Notes: generated by a model not told the origin, from the sequence alone. A stretch of DNA of 64,000 nucleotides from Thalassobacillus cyri (GCF_900107755.1 NZ_FNQR01000018.1:1-64000); one strand, 5' to 3'. Counted from the first letter of the stretch, positions 24,362 through 34,541 are shown. Made by a program: numbers and translations.

Positions 24362-25711
24362 ATGGAGTTTCGTTATTTACCAATGACGGAAAGAGACAAA
24401 CAGGAAATGTTAGATACGATTGGGGTTAAAGATTCAGAAGAGTTGTTCAAAGATATCCCCGAAAAAGTAAGATTCAAAGGGGAACTGGACATCAAGCCGC
24501 CGGCTAATGAGTTTGAATTGACAAAGGAACTGACCAGATTGGCAGAAACCAACGTCAACTTGAAGTCACATACTTCCTTTCTTGGCGCGGGAGTCTATGA
24601 CCATTACATTCCATCAATCGTGGACCATGTCATTTCCAGGTCTGAGTTTTATACTGCTTACACGCCATATCAGCCAGAGATTTCTCAAGGGGAACTGCAA
24701 GCGATTTTCGAGTTCCAAACCATGATTAGTGAACTGACTGGAATGGATGTTGCCAACTCCTCCATGTATGACGGAGGCACAGCGCTGGCAGAAGCGGTTA
24801 ACTTGAGTGCTGGTTCTACTAAGAAGAAAAAAGTGATTGTATCCCGTGCCGTGCATCCGGAATCTCGTGCGGTAATCCAGTCCTATGCGAATGGCCCGGG
24901 AGTGGAAATTGTTGAAATCGACCATAAAGAGGGGATTACTGATCTGGAAGCCCTGGCTTCAGAGCTGGATGAAAACACAGCTGGGGTAGTAATTCAATAT
25001 CCTAATTTCTTTGGTCAAATTGAACCTTTAGCAGAAGTGAGAGAATTGCTTGATACCCAGAAAAAAGCCATGATGATTGTCTCCAGTAATCCCTTGGCAT
25101 TAGGTTATTTGACGCCGCCCGGTGAATTTGGAGCGGATATTGTCGTAGGGGATGCCCAGGTGTTTGGAATCCCTGCACAATTTGGAGGGCCCCATTGCGG
25201 ATATTTTGCCACGACTAAGAAGCTGATGAGGAAAGTACCAGGACGCTTGGTCGGCCAGACGAAAGATGAGCAGGGAAGAAGAGGTTTTGTATTGACTTTG
25301 CAGGCGAGGGAACAACATATCAGACGTGATAAAGCGACCTCCAATATTTGTTCGAACCAGGCTTTGAACGCACTTGCCTCATCGGTTGCTATGTCTTCAT
25401 TAGGAAAGCAAGGAGTCAAAAAAATGGCTTGGACGAATATCCAGAAGACAGCCTATATGAAGAAAGCATTAGAAGGTAATGGGTTATCAGTTACCTATCA
25501 AGGGCCATTTTTTAATGAACTTGTCGTCAATCTCGGTACCGATATCCAGAAAACGACCAAGAGGCTGCTGGAGAAAGGATTCATCGGTGGTTATGATCTA
25601 AGCACTGATTATGAAGAGCTTTCTGGGCATATGCTGATCGCCGTCACGGAGGTACGTTCAAAGGAAGAGATCGACAAATTTGCGCAAGAATTGGGGGATT
25701 TACATGAGTAA
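24362..25711 (+). CDS. gcvPA: Glycine dehydrogenase (decarboxylating) subunit 1
   Basis: 449 residues corresponding to the N-terminal half of the P protein, as in other Firmicutes with a split enzyme. It starts [17 protein letters not shown] and contains [27 protein letters not shown] and GGPHCGYFA. Subunit 1 pairs with the PLP-carrying subunit 2 to decarboxylate glycine. Two adjacent ATG codons (24359 and 24362) are possible starts; the second is better spaced from the GGGGG at 24350-24354. It overlaps gcvPB by eight bases. Confidence 0.95.
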   Translation: MEFRYLPMTERDKQEMLDTIGVKDSEELFKDIPEKVRFKGELDIKPPANEFELTKELTRLAETNVNLKSHTSFLGAGVYDHYIPSIVDHVISRSEFYTAYTPYQPEISQGELQAIFEFQTMISELTGMDVANSSMYDGGTALAEAVNLSAGSTKKKKVIVSRAVHPESRAVIQSYANGPGVEIVEIDHKEGITDLEALASELDENTAGVVIQYPNFFGQIEPLAEVRELLDTQKKAMMIVSSNPLALGYLTPPGEFGADIVVGDAQVFGIPAQFGGPHCGYFATTKKLMRKVPGRLVGQTKDEQGRRGFVLTLQAREQHIRRDKATSNICSNQALNALASSVAMSSLGKQGVKKMAWTNIQKTAYMKKALEGNGLSVTYQGPFFNELVVNLGTDIQKTTKRLLEKGFIGGYDLSTDYEELSGHMLIAVTEVRSKEEIDKFAQELGDLHE

Positions 25712-27164
25712 TCAAGATTTTCCACTAATATTCGAACATAGCCAAGAGAGCCGTACAGGCTTCAGCCTTCCGGAGATGGATGTCCCAGAGGTAGATTTGA
25801 CAGAAATGCTGGATGACCGTTACATCCGCAAAAACGAAGCGGACCTGCCAGAAGTGAGTGAGTTGCAAATTATGCGTCACTATACAGGACTGTCAACACG
25901 TAACCATGGAGTAGATTCAGGGTTTTACCCGCTTGGTTCTTGTACCATGAAGTACAATCCTAAAATGAATGAAGATGTAGCGAGGCTGACTGGCTTCAGT
26001 CATATTCACCCTCATCAACCGGTAGAAACAGTGCAAGGGGCATTAGAATTGATGTATGATCTACAAACAACCCTTGCAGAAATCACTGGCATGCATACAG
26101 TGACGTTACAGCCGGCAGCAGGGGCACACGGGGAATGGACAGGACTCATGATGATTCGTGCCTACCACGAAGCGAATGGTGATTATGGGCGTACGAAAGT
26201 GATCGTACCTGATTCCGCCCATGGTACGAACCCGGCATCTGCAACTGTTGCAGGATTTGATGCTGTAACGGTCAAATCAGATGAGCGTGGTTTGGTTGAT
26301 TTAGAAGACTTAAAGCGTGTTGTTGGAGAGGATACAGCTGCTTTGATGCTGACGAACCCTAACACACTAGGTTTGTTCGAAGAGCATATATTAGAAATGG
26401 CGGCTATCATCCATGAAGCAGGTGGAAAGCTTTATTATGATGGGGCAAATCTGAATGCCATCTTGGGATATGCTCGACCGGGGGACATGGGGTTTGACGT
26501 CGTTCACTTGAACCTTCATAAAACCTTTACTGGCCCGCATGGCGGTGGAGGACCCGGATCCGGTCCGGTAGGGGTTACAGAGGAATTTGCGGCTTATCTT
26601 CCAAAGCCGGTGTTAACGAAGAAAGAAGATCACTATGTCTTTGACTATGATCGCCCTAAGTCTATCGGTCGAGTAAAACCGTATTATGGCAACTTCGGTA
26701 TCAACGTTCGTGCTTATACCTATATTCGGACGATGGGAGCGGAAGGGCTGAAAAAGGTAAGTGAGCATGCTGTATTGAACGCCAACTATATGATGAGGCG
26801 TTTAGAACAGGAATATGAGCTGCCATTTACTCAGCATTGTAAACATGAATTCGTATTATCAGGCAAACGTCAGAAGAAATTGGGGGTAAGGACACTTGAT
26901 ATTGCGAAGCGACTATTGGACTTCGGCTATCATCCGCCGACTATTTATTTCCCTTTGAATGTAGAGGAAGCCTTGATGGTGGAGCCAACAGAGACAGAAT
27001 CAAAGGAAACCCTGGATGCTTTCATTGATGCGATGATTCAAATTTCCAATGAAGCGAAAGAGAATCCGGAAATTGTCCAGGAAGCTCCTCATACTACAGT
27101 GGTCAGCCGAATGGATGAAACGACGGCAGCCAGAAAACCGATTTTGCGCTATAACAAAGACTGA
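25704..27164 (+). CDS. gcvPB: Glycine dehydrogenase (decarboxylating) subunit 2
   Basis: 486 residues, the C-terminal half of the P protein. The PLP lysine is in [16 protein letters not shown] (Lys273). Other family marks are [23 protein letters not shown] and [12 protein letters not shown]. The start is ATG 25704, after TTGGGGG, inside the last codons of gcvPA. It catalyses glycine decarboxylation and loads the aminomethyl group on the H protein. No terminator follows immediately; the nearest is at 27517. Confidence 0.95.
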   Translation: MSNQDFPLIFEHSQESRTGFSLPEMDVPEVDLTEMLDDRYIRKNEADLPEVSELQIMRHYTGLSTRNHGVDSGFYPLGSCTMKYNPKMNEDVARLTGFSHIHPHQPVETVQGALELMYDLQTTLAEITGMHTVTLQPAAGAHGEWTGLMMIRAYHEANGDYGRTKVIVPDSAHGTNPASATVAGFDAVTVKSDERGLVDLEDLKRVVGEDTAALMLTNPNTLGLFEEHILEMAAIIHEAGGKLYYDGANLNAILGYARPGDMGFDVVHLNLHKTFTGPHGGGGPGSGPVGVTEEFAAYLPKPVLTKKEDHYVFDYDRPKSIGRVKPYYGNFGINVRAYTYIRTMGAEGLKKVSEHAVLNANYMMRRLEQEYELPFTQHCKHEFVLSGKRQKKLGVRTLDIAKRLLDFGYHPPTIYFPLNVEEALMVEPTETESKETLDAFIDAMIQISNEAKENPEIVQEAPHTTVVSRMDETTAARKPILRYNKD

Positions 27165-27171
27165 GAACAGA

Positions 27172-27500
27172 ACAAAAGCGCAAGCGCCTTGTTCACCCCC
27201 GACAAGCTTAAGCCAAGCCTCGTCATGACGTTTTTTGTACTTTCATTCCAATTAAGTTTAATAAAGGTTTAAAGTATAAATAAAACTAAGGCTTCCGCCA
27301 AAACCATTGGCGATAAGCCGAGAGAGGATTGACTTAAGACCTCGAGGGGGTAGGCGCTGGCCGATGAAAACGCCACGTCCTCAAAAAAGACGTTGTCTTT
27401 TTCTGCGAAGTACTTTCAAAGAAGTAGTTCTGGTGTGGCGACATCGGCTCTAGCACGTCCTATGCGTCGGAGCTGGATTGAGCCCACTGCAGAATGTTAT
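27172..27500. repeat. Probable Bacillaceae intergenic repeat-like element
   Basis: No gene is seen in the gap between gcvPB and yqhL. It starts with AAAAGCGCAAGCGCCTTG and CCCCGACAAGCTTAAG, continues through AAGGCTTCCGCCA with ATTGGCGATAAGCCGA, a GAGGGGGTAGGCGCTGG block, an inner arm ACGTCCTCAAAAAAGACGTTG and ends CGTCGGAGCTGGA. This composition and these end blocks resemble long repeated intergenic elements common in Bacillaceae. It is the only copy in the window, so the call rests on recall, not on internal comparison. Confidence 0.5.
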
Positions 27501-27516
27501 TCACAATCACTAGACA

Positions 27517-27550
27517 ATAAAAAAGCATCCTTTATCGGATGCTTTTTTAT
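27517..27550. terminator. Bidirectional terminator between gcvPB and yqhL
   Basis: AAAAAGCATCC / GGATGCTTTTTT stem with A and T runs at both sides. Confidence 0.9.
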
Positions 27551-27921
27551 TAACCTTGTTTGATTTTTCCGCCCCAGTGTTTAAATCCACCTTTTAGCTG
27601 ATTCAAATCCCGGTACCCTTTTTTATGGAGTACTGCCGCTGCACGAGCTGAACGTGCGCCGCTTTGGCAATAAAGATATACAGGCTGATCTTTTCTGACT
27701 TCGATAAGACGATGATTCAACTGAGATAGTGGAATATTTCTTGCCCCCAGGATATGGCCGCCTTTGAATTCTTTCGGCTCCCTTACATCAATCAGTTGTG
27801 CTTTGCGATATCCTTGTCTGAATTCCTCTTCTGTCAATGTAGTGAGAATTTTACGGGTTTTAAAAAATCTATATAACCAAAATCCAAGCAGAACAATAAT
27901 CGTTATAATCAATAATTCCAT
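27550..27921 (-). CDS. yqhL: Membrane-anchored rhodanese-like protein (YqhL)
   Basis: 123 residues: one N-terminal helix (about 2-20), a short basic linker, then a single rhodanese domain with the catalytic cysteine in LYCQSGARSARAA (Cys85) and the DVREPKEFKGGHI motif. It probably handles persulfide sulfur at the inner face of the membrane. The order gcvPB-yqhL (opposite strand) is that of B. subtilis. In that species lipM follows; here the next gene is nrdJ. Confidence 0.9.
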   Translation of the reverse strand: MELLIITIIVLLGFWLYRFFKTRKILTTLTEEEFRQGYRKAQLIDVREPKEFKGGHILGARNIPLSQLNHRLIEVRKDQPVYLYCQSGARSARAAAVLHKKGYRDLNQLKGGFKHWGGKIKQG

Positions 27922-28162
27922 CTTACTGATACCCCCATTTGTCTATTCCTTTATCTATTATATGGATGATTGGACTAATTTTCAAAGAGTTTTTGTCAAA
28001 AATAATTCTTCCACTTACTGTTTATGATATGTAGACACGCTCTTGTCACCGATAAGAAAGTCGCTGCCATTTGCAAACGATAAAAAAGTTTATCTGAGAG
28101 ATAAAAATAAGCAATTGCTATTGTTATCTCTATTTCTCTATTATTTTCAACCTTTTTTACGA

Positions 28163-28237
28163 TTGACAATTGCAGTTCATTTCGTTCTAAACACAATATC
28201 TGGTGCTTTTTTAAAAAAAGAACACAATATATTGATT
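28163..28237 (+). promoter_or_regulatory. nrdJ promoter with two NrdR boxes
   Basis: TTGACA (28163-28168), 17 bases, TCTAAA (28186-28191) form a SigA promoter. ACACAATATCTGGTGC (28191-28206) and ACACAATATATTGATT (28222-28237) match the NrdR box pattern acaCwAtATaTwgtgt. They start 31 bases apart, about three helical turns, the arrangement NrdR needs. The first box overlaps the minus-10, so NrdR bound with ATP/dATP should repress. The remaining leader to 28344 holds nothing else I recognise, and no cobalamin riboswitch. Confidence 0.75.
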
Positions 28238-28344
28238 AAGAATCTCTCGGTGTGGTATGTTACTTGTAGAAATTAAAAAATATCAACAACAAGAAGAATA
28301 CCACCAATCCTAAATAAAATAAATAGTGAAGGAGAGGTTCACTG

Positions 28345-30912
28345 ATGCCAACAACTGCAGAATCTCATACAAACATCGATGTGGAGCGGTTGAATAAAGA
28401 TATTCGACAATTTCCACAGGTTCACGAAATAGAGCCGGATATGAAAATAACCCATAAAGGTGTTTCTCGTCTTGTTATGCTTGATCGCTACGCATTCAAG
28501 GATACCGAAAGACTTACATTAGGTGAAGGAGACTTTGTGGTACTGACTGTCAAAGAAGATCCTAACTTTCCAGCACGGGGGTTAGGGTTTATTGATTCCA
28601 TCGATTGGGAAGCGAAGAAAGCAAAAGTGAAAGTCGAGAAGGAGTTTGTTCATGTACTGGATAACGACAAGGAGCGGGAAACAGGGATAGTGGCCCGTAA
28701 TCTTGATACCATCGACAAACCATTGGAGATTTTCTATGAACAAATCGCGATGCGTAATGCTGCAGGGTTAGCAGAGGTAGAGACTGTCCCTGAAAACAAA
28801 CAAACCTGGTATGAAGAATTTTATAAAGAACTTTCTGATTTGAATTTTGTACCGGCAGGCCGTGTTTTATACGGGGCTGGCGCCAATACAGATGTTACTT
28901 ATTTCAATTGCTATGTCATGCCATTTGTCCAGGATTCCCGTGAAGGAATCTCGGACCATCGTAAGCAGGTGATGGAAATCATGTCACGCGGAGGCGGCGT
29001 CGGAACGAATGGTTCTACACTACGGCCACGCAACGCCCTTGCCAGAGGAGTGAATGGGAAATCGTCAGGTTCTGTATCCTGGTTGGATGATATTGCCAAG
29101 CTGACCCATCTCGTTGAGCAGGGTGGTTCCAGACGCGGAGCTCAAATGATCATGCTTTCCGATTGGCATCCGGATGTACTGGAGTTCATCATTTCCAAAA
29201 TGCAGAACCCAAGAATTCTACGCTTTTTAATTGAAAATACGGAAGATGAGCAAATCAAACGGTTAGCCCAGGAAAAGTTGAAATTCACACCATTGACAGA
29301 AACAGAACGAGATATGTATCAAAGCGTTGTCAATTATAAAAACATGCCAGGTTATGGCGGTTTCACGGAACAAGCGATCAGAGAAGCAGAAGAAAAGTTG
29401 TTGACTGGAGGAACATATACAGTTCATAACCCAGACTTCTTGACGGGTGCGAACATTTCCGTCTGCATTACAAAGGAATTCATGGAAGCGGTCGAAAAAG
29501 ATCAAGAATACCACCTGCGTTTCCCGGATGTAGAAAATTATACGAAGCAGGAGATGGCTGAGTATAATGAAGAATGGCATAAAGTAGGAGATGTACGCGA
29601 GTGGCAGGAGAGAGGCTATGATGTTCGTACTTACCGGAAGATCAAAGCTAAAGAGCTTTGGAACCTTATTAATATTTGTGCCACTTACTCTGCTGAACCT
29701 GGCATCTTTTTCATCGATAATGCCAATGAAAAGACCAATGCTACAGCTTATGGGCAAAAGGTAGTAGCAACAAATCCATGTGGAGAACAACCTCTCGCTC
29801 CATACTCTGTCTGTAACTTGGCAGCAGTCAACCTGGCTGCTATGGCAGATAAGGATAACAAAAAAGTAGATTACGATAAATTGAAGAAAACAGTCGAAAC
29901 CGGCGTCCGTATGCAGGACAACGTCATTGACGCCACACCATACTTTTTGGAAGAGAATCGTAAACAAGCACTTGGTGAACGTCGTGTCGGTCTTGGCGTC
30001 ATGGGACTTCATGATCTGTTAATTTATTGTGAAACAGAATATGGCTCCAACGAAGGTAATAGACTAGTTGATGAGATATTTGAAACGATAGCGACAACAG
30101 CTTACCGTGCTTCCATCGAACTAGCGAAGGAAAAGGGCAGCTTCCCTTATTTAGTTGGGGAAAGCGAGGAAGAAACACAAGAACTCCGTCGCCGTTTTGT
30201 CGAGACCGGTTACATGAAACAAATGCCTGAAGATATCAGGGAAGCAATCCTTGAATATGGCATCCGTAACTCTCACCTGCTCACGGTTGCGCCTACTGGT
30301 AGTACAGGTACTATGGTAGGGGTATCTACAGGGCTTGAGCCATACTTCTCGTTCTCTTATTTCCGAAGCGGACGATTAGGGAAGTTCATCGAGGTCAAGG
30401 CGGATATCGTCCAGGAATATCTTGATGCAAATCCACAACAGGATTCTGACAAACTGCCTGATTGGTTTGTCACCGCTATGAGTCTGTCCCCTGAAGCGCA
30501 TGCAGATACCCAATGTGTTATTCAGCGCTGGGTAGACAGTTCGATCTCAAAAACTGTGAACGCTCCTAAAGGATACTCGGTAGAACAAGTCGAAAGTGTA
30601 TATCAACGACTATACAAAGGCGGCGCGAAGGGCGGCACTGTTTATGTAGATGGCAGCCGTGACTCTCAGGTTTTAACCTTGAAAGCAGAAGAGAATGACT
30701 TTGAAGGGGAACAAACAGAATTTGAATTTGAAGAAGATAAAAAGCCTCGGGTCGTATTGATGGATACGGTACAAGAATTAACGAAAACAGATGTAACCAT
30801 CGGCTCAGAAGTTGGTAATACGTGTCCAGTCTGTCGTAAAGGGAAAATAGAAGATATCGGCGGCTGTAACACTTGTACGAACTGTAATGCACAGTTGAAG
30901 TGTGGATTGTAA
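28345..30912 (+). CDS. nrdJ: Adenosylcobalamin-dependent (class II) ribonucleotide reductase
   Basis: 855 residues. Landmarks: RVLYGAGA, the substrate-site cysteine in TYFNCYVMPF, GGGVGTNGSTLRPR, NPCGEQPLAPYSVCNL (finger-loop radical cysteine and glutamate), and VAPTGSTGTM. The C-terminal tail has zinc-type cysteines CPVCRKGK and CNTCTNC plus a final CGL redox pair. It reduces ribonucleotides to deoxyribonucleotides with a B12 radical and no oxygen requirement. B. subtilis has no class II enzyme at this place. A GGAGAGG site precedes ATG 28345 and NrdR boxes lie upstream. Confidence 0.93.
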   Translation: MPTTAESHTNIDVERLNKDIRQFPQVHEIEPDMKITHKGVSRLVMLDRYAFKDTERLTLGEGDFVVLTVKEDPNFPARGLGFIDSIDWEAKKAKVKVEKEFVHVLDNDKERETGIVARNLDTIDKPLEIFYEQIAMRNAAGLAEVETVPENKQTWYEEFYKELSDLNFVPAGRVLYGAGANTDVTYFNCYVMPFVQDSREGISDHRKQVMEIMSRGGGVGTNGSTLRPRNALARGVNGKSSGSVSWLDDIAKLTHLVEQGGSRRGAQMIMLSDWHPDVLEFIISKMQNPRILRFLIENTEDEQIKRLAQEKLKFTPLTETERDMYQSVVNYKNMPGYGGFTEQAIREAEEKLLTGGTYTVHNPDFLTGANISVCITKEFMEAVEKDQEYHLRFPDVENYTKQEMAEYNEEWHKVGDVREWQERGYDVRTYRKIKAKELWNLINICATYSAEPGIFFIDNANEKTNATAYGQKVVATNPCGEQPLAPYSVCNLAAVNLAAMADKDNKKVDYDKLKKTVETGVRMQDNVIDATPYFLEENRKQALGERRVGLGVMGLHDLLIYCETEYGSNEGNRLVDEIFETIATTAYRASIELAKEKGSFPYLVGESEEETQELRRRFVETGYMKQMPEDIREAILEYGIRNSHLLTVAPTGSTGTMVGVSTGLEPYFSFSYFRSGRLGKFIEVKADIVQEYLDANPQQDSDKLPDWFVTAMSLSPEAHADTQCVIQRWVDSSISKTVNAPKGYSVEQVESVYQRLYKGGAKGGTVYVDGSRDSQVLTLKAEENDFEGEQTEFEFEEDKKPRVVLMDTVQELTKTDVTIGSEVGNTCPVCRKGKIEDIGGCNTCTNCNAQLKCGL

Positions 30913-30916
30913 AATC

Positions 30917-30954
30917 AAAAAACCTTGCAGGATTCATTTCTGCAAGGTTTTTTA
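30917..30954 (+). terminator. Terminator after nrdJ
   Basis: AAAACCTTGCAG / CTGCAAGGTTTT stem followed by T's. Confidence 0.92.
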
Positions 30955-31057
30955 TACGAAGTGCACACTGAGGGTCTTTCTTGTCACGTATTATAAACTA
31001 GTGTATGATTTTTACTATACATAAAAGTTAACAAGAAGGCAGTATTGGAGGATTAAC

Positions 31058-31486
31058 ATGCCGACACCGAGTATGGAGGACTATATCGAACAAATATATA
31101 TGCTGATAGAAGAGAAGGGTTATGCTCGTGTATCTGATATCGCTGAAGCTTTAAGCGTACACCCTTCTTCTGTAACCAAAATGGTACAGAAATTGGATCG
31201 TGACCAATATTTAAATTATGAAAAATACCGTGGTCTGGTGCTTACAGCGAAAGGTAAAAAAATAGGAAAACGTCTGGTCTACCGTCATGAATTGTTAGAA
31301 CAGTTTCTAGAAATCATCGGTGTGGATAATGAAAACATCTATGAAGATGTGGAAGGGATCGAACACCATTTAAGCTGGAACTCCATCGATCGCATCGGTG
31401 ATTTAGTGCAATTTTTTGAAGAGGATGAGTCAAGGATCAAAGGACTCCGACAAGTCCAGGAGAATAACGATAAAGAAACAACTTAA
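31058..31486 (+). CDS. mntR: Manganese-responsive regulator MntR (DtxR family)
   Basis: 142 residues, nearly identical in layout to B. subtilis MntR. The winged helix includes [14 protein letters not shown]; the manganese ligands Asp8, Glu11, His77, Glu99, Glu102 and His103 are all present at the same numbers. It represses manganese uptake genes when Mn(II) is plentiful and can activate efflux genes. ATG 31058 follows TTGGAGG. It is a single-gene unit bounded by the nrdJ terminator upstream and its own hairpin downstream. Confidence 0.96.
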   Translation: MPTPSMEDYIEQIYMLIEEKGYARVSDIAEALSVHPSSVTKMVQKLDRDQYLNYEKYRGLVLTAKGKKIGKRLVYRHELLEQFLEIIGVDNENIYEDVEGIEHHLSWNSIDRIGDLVQFFEEDESRIKGLRQVQENNDKETT

Positions 31487-31498
31487 AAACTGTATTTC

Positions 31499-31530
31499 AA
31501 AGGCGTGCCGATGAGGTGCGTCTTTTTTTC
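31499..31530 (+). terminator. Terminator after mntR
   Basis: AAGGCGTGCC / GGTGCGTCTT stem with G-T pairs and seven T's. Confidence 0.75.
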
Positions 31531-31601
31531 GGGAGTTTTCGGTTCTATACGAGCTTGTTTCCCCTTATATATGAAACAAACGGCCTCTAAGGGGGGGACC
31601 T

Positions 31602-32492
31602 ATGAAAATTGATGGTGTTTTTTCAGGCGGAGGAGTCAAAGCTCTTGCTTTTGTAGGTGCGCTGCAGGTGGTTGAAAAAAGAGGGTATGTATTTCAGCGA
31701 ATGGCTGGCACCTCAGCTGGTGCGATAACTGCCAGTCTGTTAGCGGCCGGATATCGCATTGATGAATTAGAAACCGTATTAAGGGAGCTTGATTTTGAAA
31801 CCTTTGTAGATCCTCCTTTAATTGATAGGCTGATTCCTTTTACGAAGTGGCTGCTTTTATATTTCAGAATGGGATTATATAAAGGAGATAGGCTTGAACG
31901 CTGGCTGTATGACCGATTGGCCGCCAAAGGGGTTTATACTTTCCGTGACCTTCCTGCAGGGGGACTGAAAATCATTTGTTCTGATTTGACGTTAGGAAGA
32001 ATCCTTGTTATTCCTGATGACTTAGAAACATTTTATAATATAGATCCCTACCAATTCCCTGTGGCGAAAGCAGTTCGAATGAGCGCCGGACTTCCTTATT
32101 ATTTTACTCCTGTAAAATTAGCAGGAAAATCAAGTGTCAAATCATTGGTTGTGGATGGTGGTTTACTAAGCAACTTTCCTATCTGGTCCTTAGAAAACCG
32201 CGATGGAAAGAGGGTGCGACCAATTCTAGGGATGAAATTAAGTAATCCCCCGAGTCAATTCCCTGAAAGGAAAATAAATAACTCCATAGAAATGTTCCAC
32301 GCATTGTTTTCTACTATGAAACAAGCACATGATGCTCGGTATATTTCCAAGTCCAAGAGTGCAGACATCCTGTTTATTCCGGTGACCACCATAGATACAA
32401 CCGATTTTCAGTTGAGTGAAACCCAAAAAGATGAATTGATCGAGCTTGGAAGAGAACATGCTGAAATGTTCATAGGGAAATGGAGAAAATAA
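31602..32492 (+). CDS. yqhO: Patatin-like phospholipase (YqhO)
   Basis: 296 residues. The oxyanion hole SGGGVKALAF is at 8-17, the nucleophile GTSAG at 36-40 (Ser38) and the dyad aspartate in VVDGGLLSNFP (Asp185). These are the complete catalytic elements of patatin lipid acyl hydrolases. No signal peptide, so cytoplasmic or peripheral. Position after mntR and size (about 291 in B. subtilis) fit YqhO. ATG 31602 follows a GGGGGGG run, an unusual but adequate ribosome site. Confidence 0.92.
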   Translation: MKIDGVFSGGGVKALAFVGALQVVEKRGYVFQRMAGTSAGAITASLLAAGYRIDELETVLRELDFETFVDPPLIDRLIPFTKWLLLYFRMGLYKGDRLERWLYDRLAAKGVYTFRDLPAGGLKIICSDLTLGRILVIPDDLETFYNIDPYQFPVAKAVRMSAGLPYYFTPVKLAGKSSVKSLVVDGGLLSNFPIWSLENRDGKRVRPILGMKLSNPPSQFPERKINNSIEMFHALFSTMKQAHDARYISKSKSADILFIPVTTIDTTDFQLSETQKDELIELGREHAEMFIGKWRK

Positions 32493-32535
32493 AAAAATCG
32501 AACCTCATCATTAAGATGAGGCTCGATTTTTTTTC
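32490..32535. terminator. Bidirectional terminator between yqhO and yqhP
   Basis: AAAAATCGA-CCTCATC / GATGAGG-TCGATTTTT stem with A and T runs; convergent genes. Confidence 0.9.
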
Positions 32536-32906
32536 TTGTTTTTAGCTCCTTCAATTACACGAAGATGAGCAGCACTTGTTTTTCGTTTCTTTTTATTGAC
32601 GGTAGGAGAAGGGGGGAATGTAGATTTCACATTCGGTTTGCTGCTTGTGGCATTCCCTTTATATTTCCTTTTGGACTGTTTAACAGCTTGCTTGTATTTT
32701 TTCATTTCATCTGATGAACCACCTCTCCGTTTCATCAAGAAATGATTAAGAACGAAGTAAAGAACTGCTGCTATTCCAACCATAATCAAAAGGTTTGTCA
32801 AAAGCCCCATGGCATCGGTCGCCAGTTTCATAACGAGTCCGACAACAGCTAGCCCGATCAAGATATAAATGATAGGCGTCATACGACTGCGTGGCATGAT
32901 TTTCAT
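32511..32906 (-). CDS. yqhP: YqhP family membrane protein
   Basis: 131 residues: two N-terminal helices (about 9-30 and 34-56), then a basic, low-complexity cytoplasmic tail rich in Lys, Ser and Pro. It fits the SA1362/YqhP family in size and position. Function unknown. The start is ATG 32906, preceded by GAAGGGAGG; an ATG at 32927 is upstream of that site. Its 3' end lies within the terminator hairpin. Confidence 0.82.
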   Translation of the reverse strand: MKIMPRSRMTPIIYILIGLAVVGLVMKLATDAMGLLTNLLIMVGIAAVLYFVLNHFLMKRRGGSSDEMKKYKQAVKQSKRKYKGNATSSKPNVKSTFPPSPTVNKKKRKTSAAHLRVIEGAKNKKKNRASS

Positions 32907-32931
32907 GTGCCTCCCTTCCATTTTCAAATCG

Positions 32932-33885
32932 CTAAGAGATCACCCTACTATTCTGTATACCACCTTTTCGGTCATTTTCATCATTTTCAAGCACTTTTTT
33001 AAAAGAATGTATGGCAACTTCCACTTGGTCGTCTTGTGGTTCCTTTGTTGTCAGCAGTTGGAGCCATAAGCCTGGGTACCCTAAAAAACGTAATACAGGG
33101 ACATTTCTAACTTTATTCGTCAATTGAAGTACTTCAAAAGCCAGGCCGATTACAATGGGAATCAAAAATATCCGGTTTACAATTCTCCACCATAATGGAT
33201 CGGTAGCTACAAACATATAAACGAACATTCCGACGATGACCGTGAAAAGAATGAAACTAGACCCACAGCGATAATGCAGACGCGATTGCTTTTGAACTCC
33301 TTCAATAGTTAAAGGTGCTCCATTTTCGTAAGCGTTGATCACTTTATGTTCAGCTCCATGATACTGGAATACTCTTTTTATAATTGGTGTCATGGAGATG
33401 AAGTAAATGTAGGCCAATAATAAAATAAGTTTAAAAAAGCTTTCAAGTGCTACTTGCCCGAACCTGCCTGAAATTACAGGTTCAAAGAAATTGGCAACAA
33501 ACGCGGGAGTGACTGTGAAAATCAGTTTCCCGAAGAAAAAGGATAAGACCCCCAGCGCTCCTACGCCTAAAATCATAGCTAGTTTTGAAGTTTCCTCTTC
33601 TTTTTCAATTTGTTCATCATCATCCGGGTGGACATCGTAACGTTCACTGGAAAAATTCAAGTGTTTGGTTCCATTCGCGCTTGCTTGAATAAGAGAAACG
33701 AGACCTCGTAAAAAAGGGATCTTTTTTAGACGATTCGCTATTTTAGATTCTGTCCGTTCCAGCTCAAAATATTCAATACTTTTATCTTTTCTACGTATAG
33801 CAGTAACATAGCTTTTCTTTCCGGCGAACATGACTCCCTCTACAACAGCTTGCCCGCCATATGCTATTGAATTTTTTTCTGACAT
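32932..33885 (-). CDS. yqhQ: DUF1385 membrane protein (YqhQ)
   Basis: 317 residues of the DUF1385 family. It starts with the conserved YGGQAVVEGVMF (about 9-20), then RRKDKSIEYFELE, and continues with four or five helices. The family motif FQYHGAEHKVINAYENG lies at about 172-188, followed by RLHYRCGSSF. The conserved His and Glu residues suggest metal binding or an enzymatic role that has not been settled. It lies 25 bases upstream of yqhP and is co-transcribed with it. Confidence 0.9.
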   Translation of the reverse strand: MSEKNSIAYGGQAVVEGVMFAGKKSYVTAIRRKDKSIEYFELERTESKIANRLKKIPFLRGLVSLIQASANGTKHLNFSSERYDVHPDDDEQIEKEEETSKLAMILGVGALGVLSFFFGKLIFTVTPAFVANFFEPVISGRFGQVALESFFKLILLLAYIYFISMTPIIKRVFQYHGAEHKVINAYENGAPLTIEGVQKQSRLHYRCGSSFILFTVIVGMFVYMFVATDPLWWRIVNRIFLIPIVIGLAFEVLQLTNKVRNVPVLRFLGYPGLWLQLLTTKEPQDDQVEVAIHSFKKVLENDENDRKGGIQNSRVIS

Positions 33886-34031
33886 AGATACACCAGCCTC
33901 ATGTTGGATTTACCTCTTACTTATATTTTACAGCAAATAACAGGGTATCACTAGCCCCTTTTACTGTTAACTACGCTGATTCGGATTTTTTTCTGTCTTC
34001 CGGGAAAAACTATCTAAAGGAGGTGTGGAAT

Positions 34032-34541
34032 ATGGAAGATAAGCAATTAGAGCAAAATCAACAAGAAAAACAAGTAAGCATTGTAAACAAGTCATTGTTG
34101 ACAGGATTTGTAGGGGGGATGATTTGGAGTATATTCGGAGCCCTTGCTTATTATTTCAGTTTTACGGAGGTTTCCCCAGCATCCTTTGTTATTCGTTCAT
34201 TCTGGCAAACCAGCTGGTCTAGTGCCTTCCTTGGAGAAGTGCTGGGAATTATAGGTGTAAGTTTGGTTGCCATTATAGGTGCTCTTGTCTACTATTTAAT
34301 GTTGAAAAAAACAAATGGCGTCATGCCTGGTATACTCTATGGGTTGGCAATTTGGGGAGTTATATTTTATTTACTGAATCCGATATTTGCGGCTGTGCCA
34401 GCTCTCCCGGACCTTACAAGTGATACGATTGTAACTACTATTTGCTTATTTGTTTTATACGGTACGTTTGTCGGGTATTCCATTTCATATGAGTACCATG
34501 ATTTGAATCAGCCTTCTACTGATACTACCTCAGGGAAATAA
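34032..34541 (+). CDS. yqhR: YqhR family membrane protein
   Basis: 169 residues with a charged N-terminal segment and four helices. Family features are FVGGMIWS in the first helix, the periplasmic PASFVIRSFWQ, and GILYGLAIWGVIFYLLNPIF near residue 105. Size and place between yqhQ and aroQ match B. subtilis YqhR. Function unknown. ATG 34032 follows the strong site AAAGGAGGTG (34017-34026). No ligand or catalytic motif is apparent. Confidence 0.87.
   Translation: MEDKQLEQNQQEKQVSIVNKSLLTGFVGGMIWSIFGALAYYFSFTEVSPASFVIRSFWQTSWSSAFLGEVLGIIGVSLVAIIGALVYYLMLKKTNGVMPGILYGLAIWGVIFYLLNPIFAAVPALPDLTSDTIVTTICLFVLYGTFVGYSISYEYHDLNQPSTDTTSGK

Noticed and set aside
27922-28344. Cobalamin riboswitch ahead of the B12-dependent reductase
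   Set aside because: No B12 box or aptamer core is visible; regulation is better explained by the NrdR boxes.
29263-30012. A 249-codon open frame antisense to nrdJ
   Set aside because: It lies wholly within the strongly conserved nrdJ gene, has no ribosome site and gives a composition typical of an antisense shadow.
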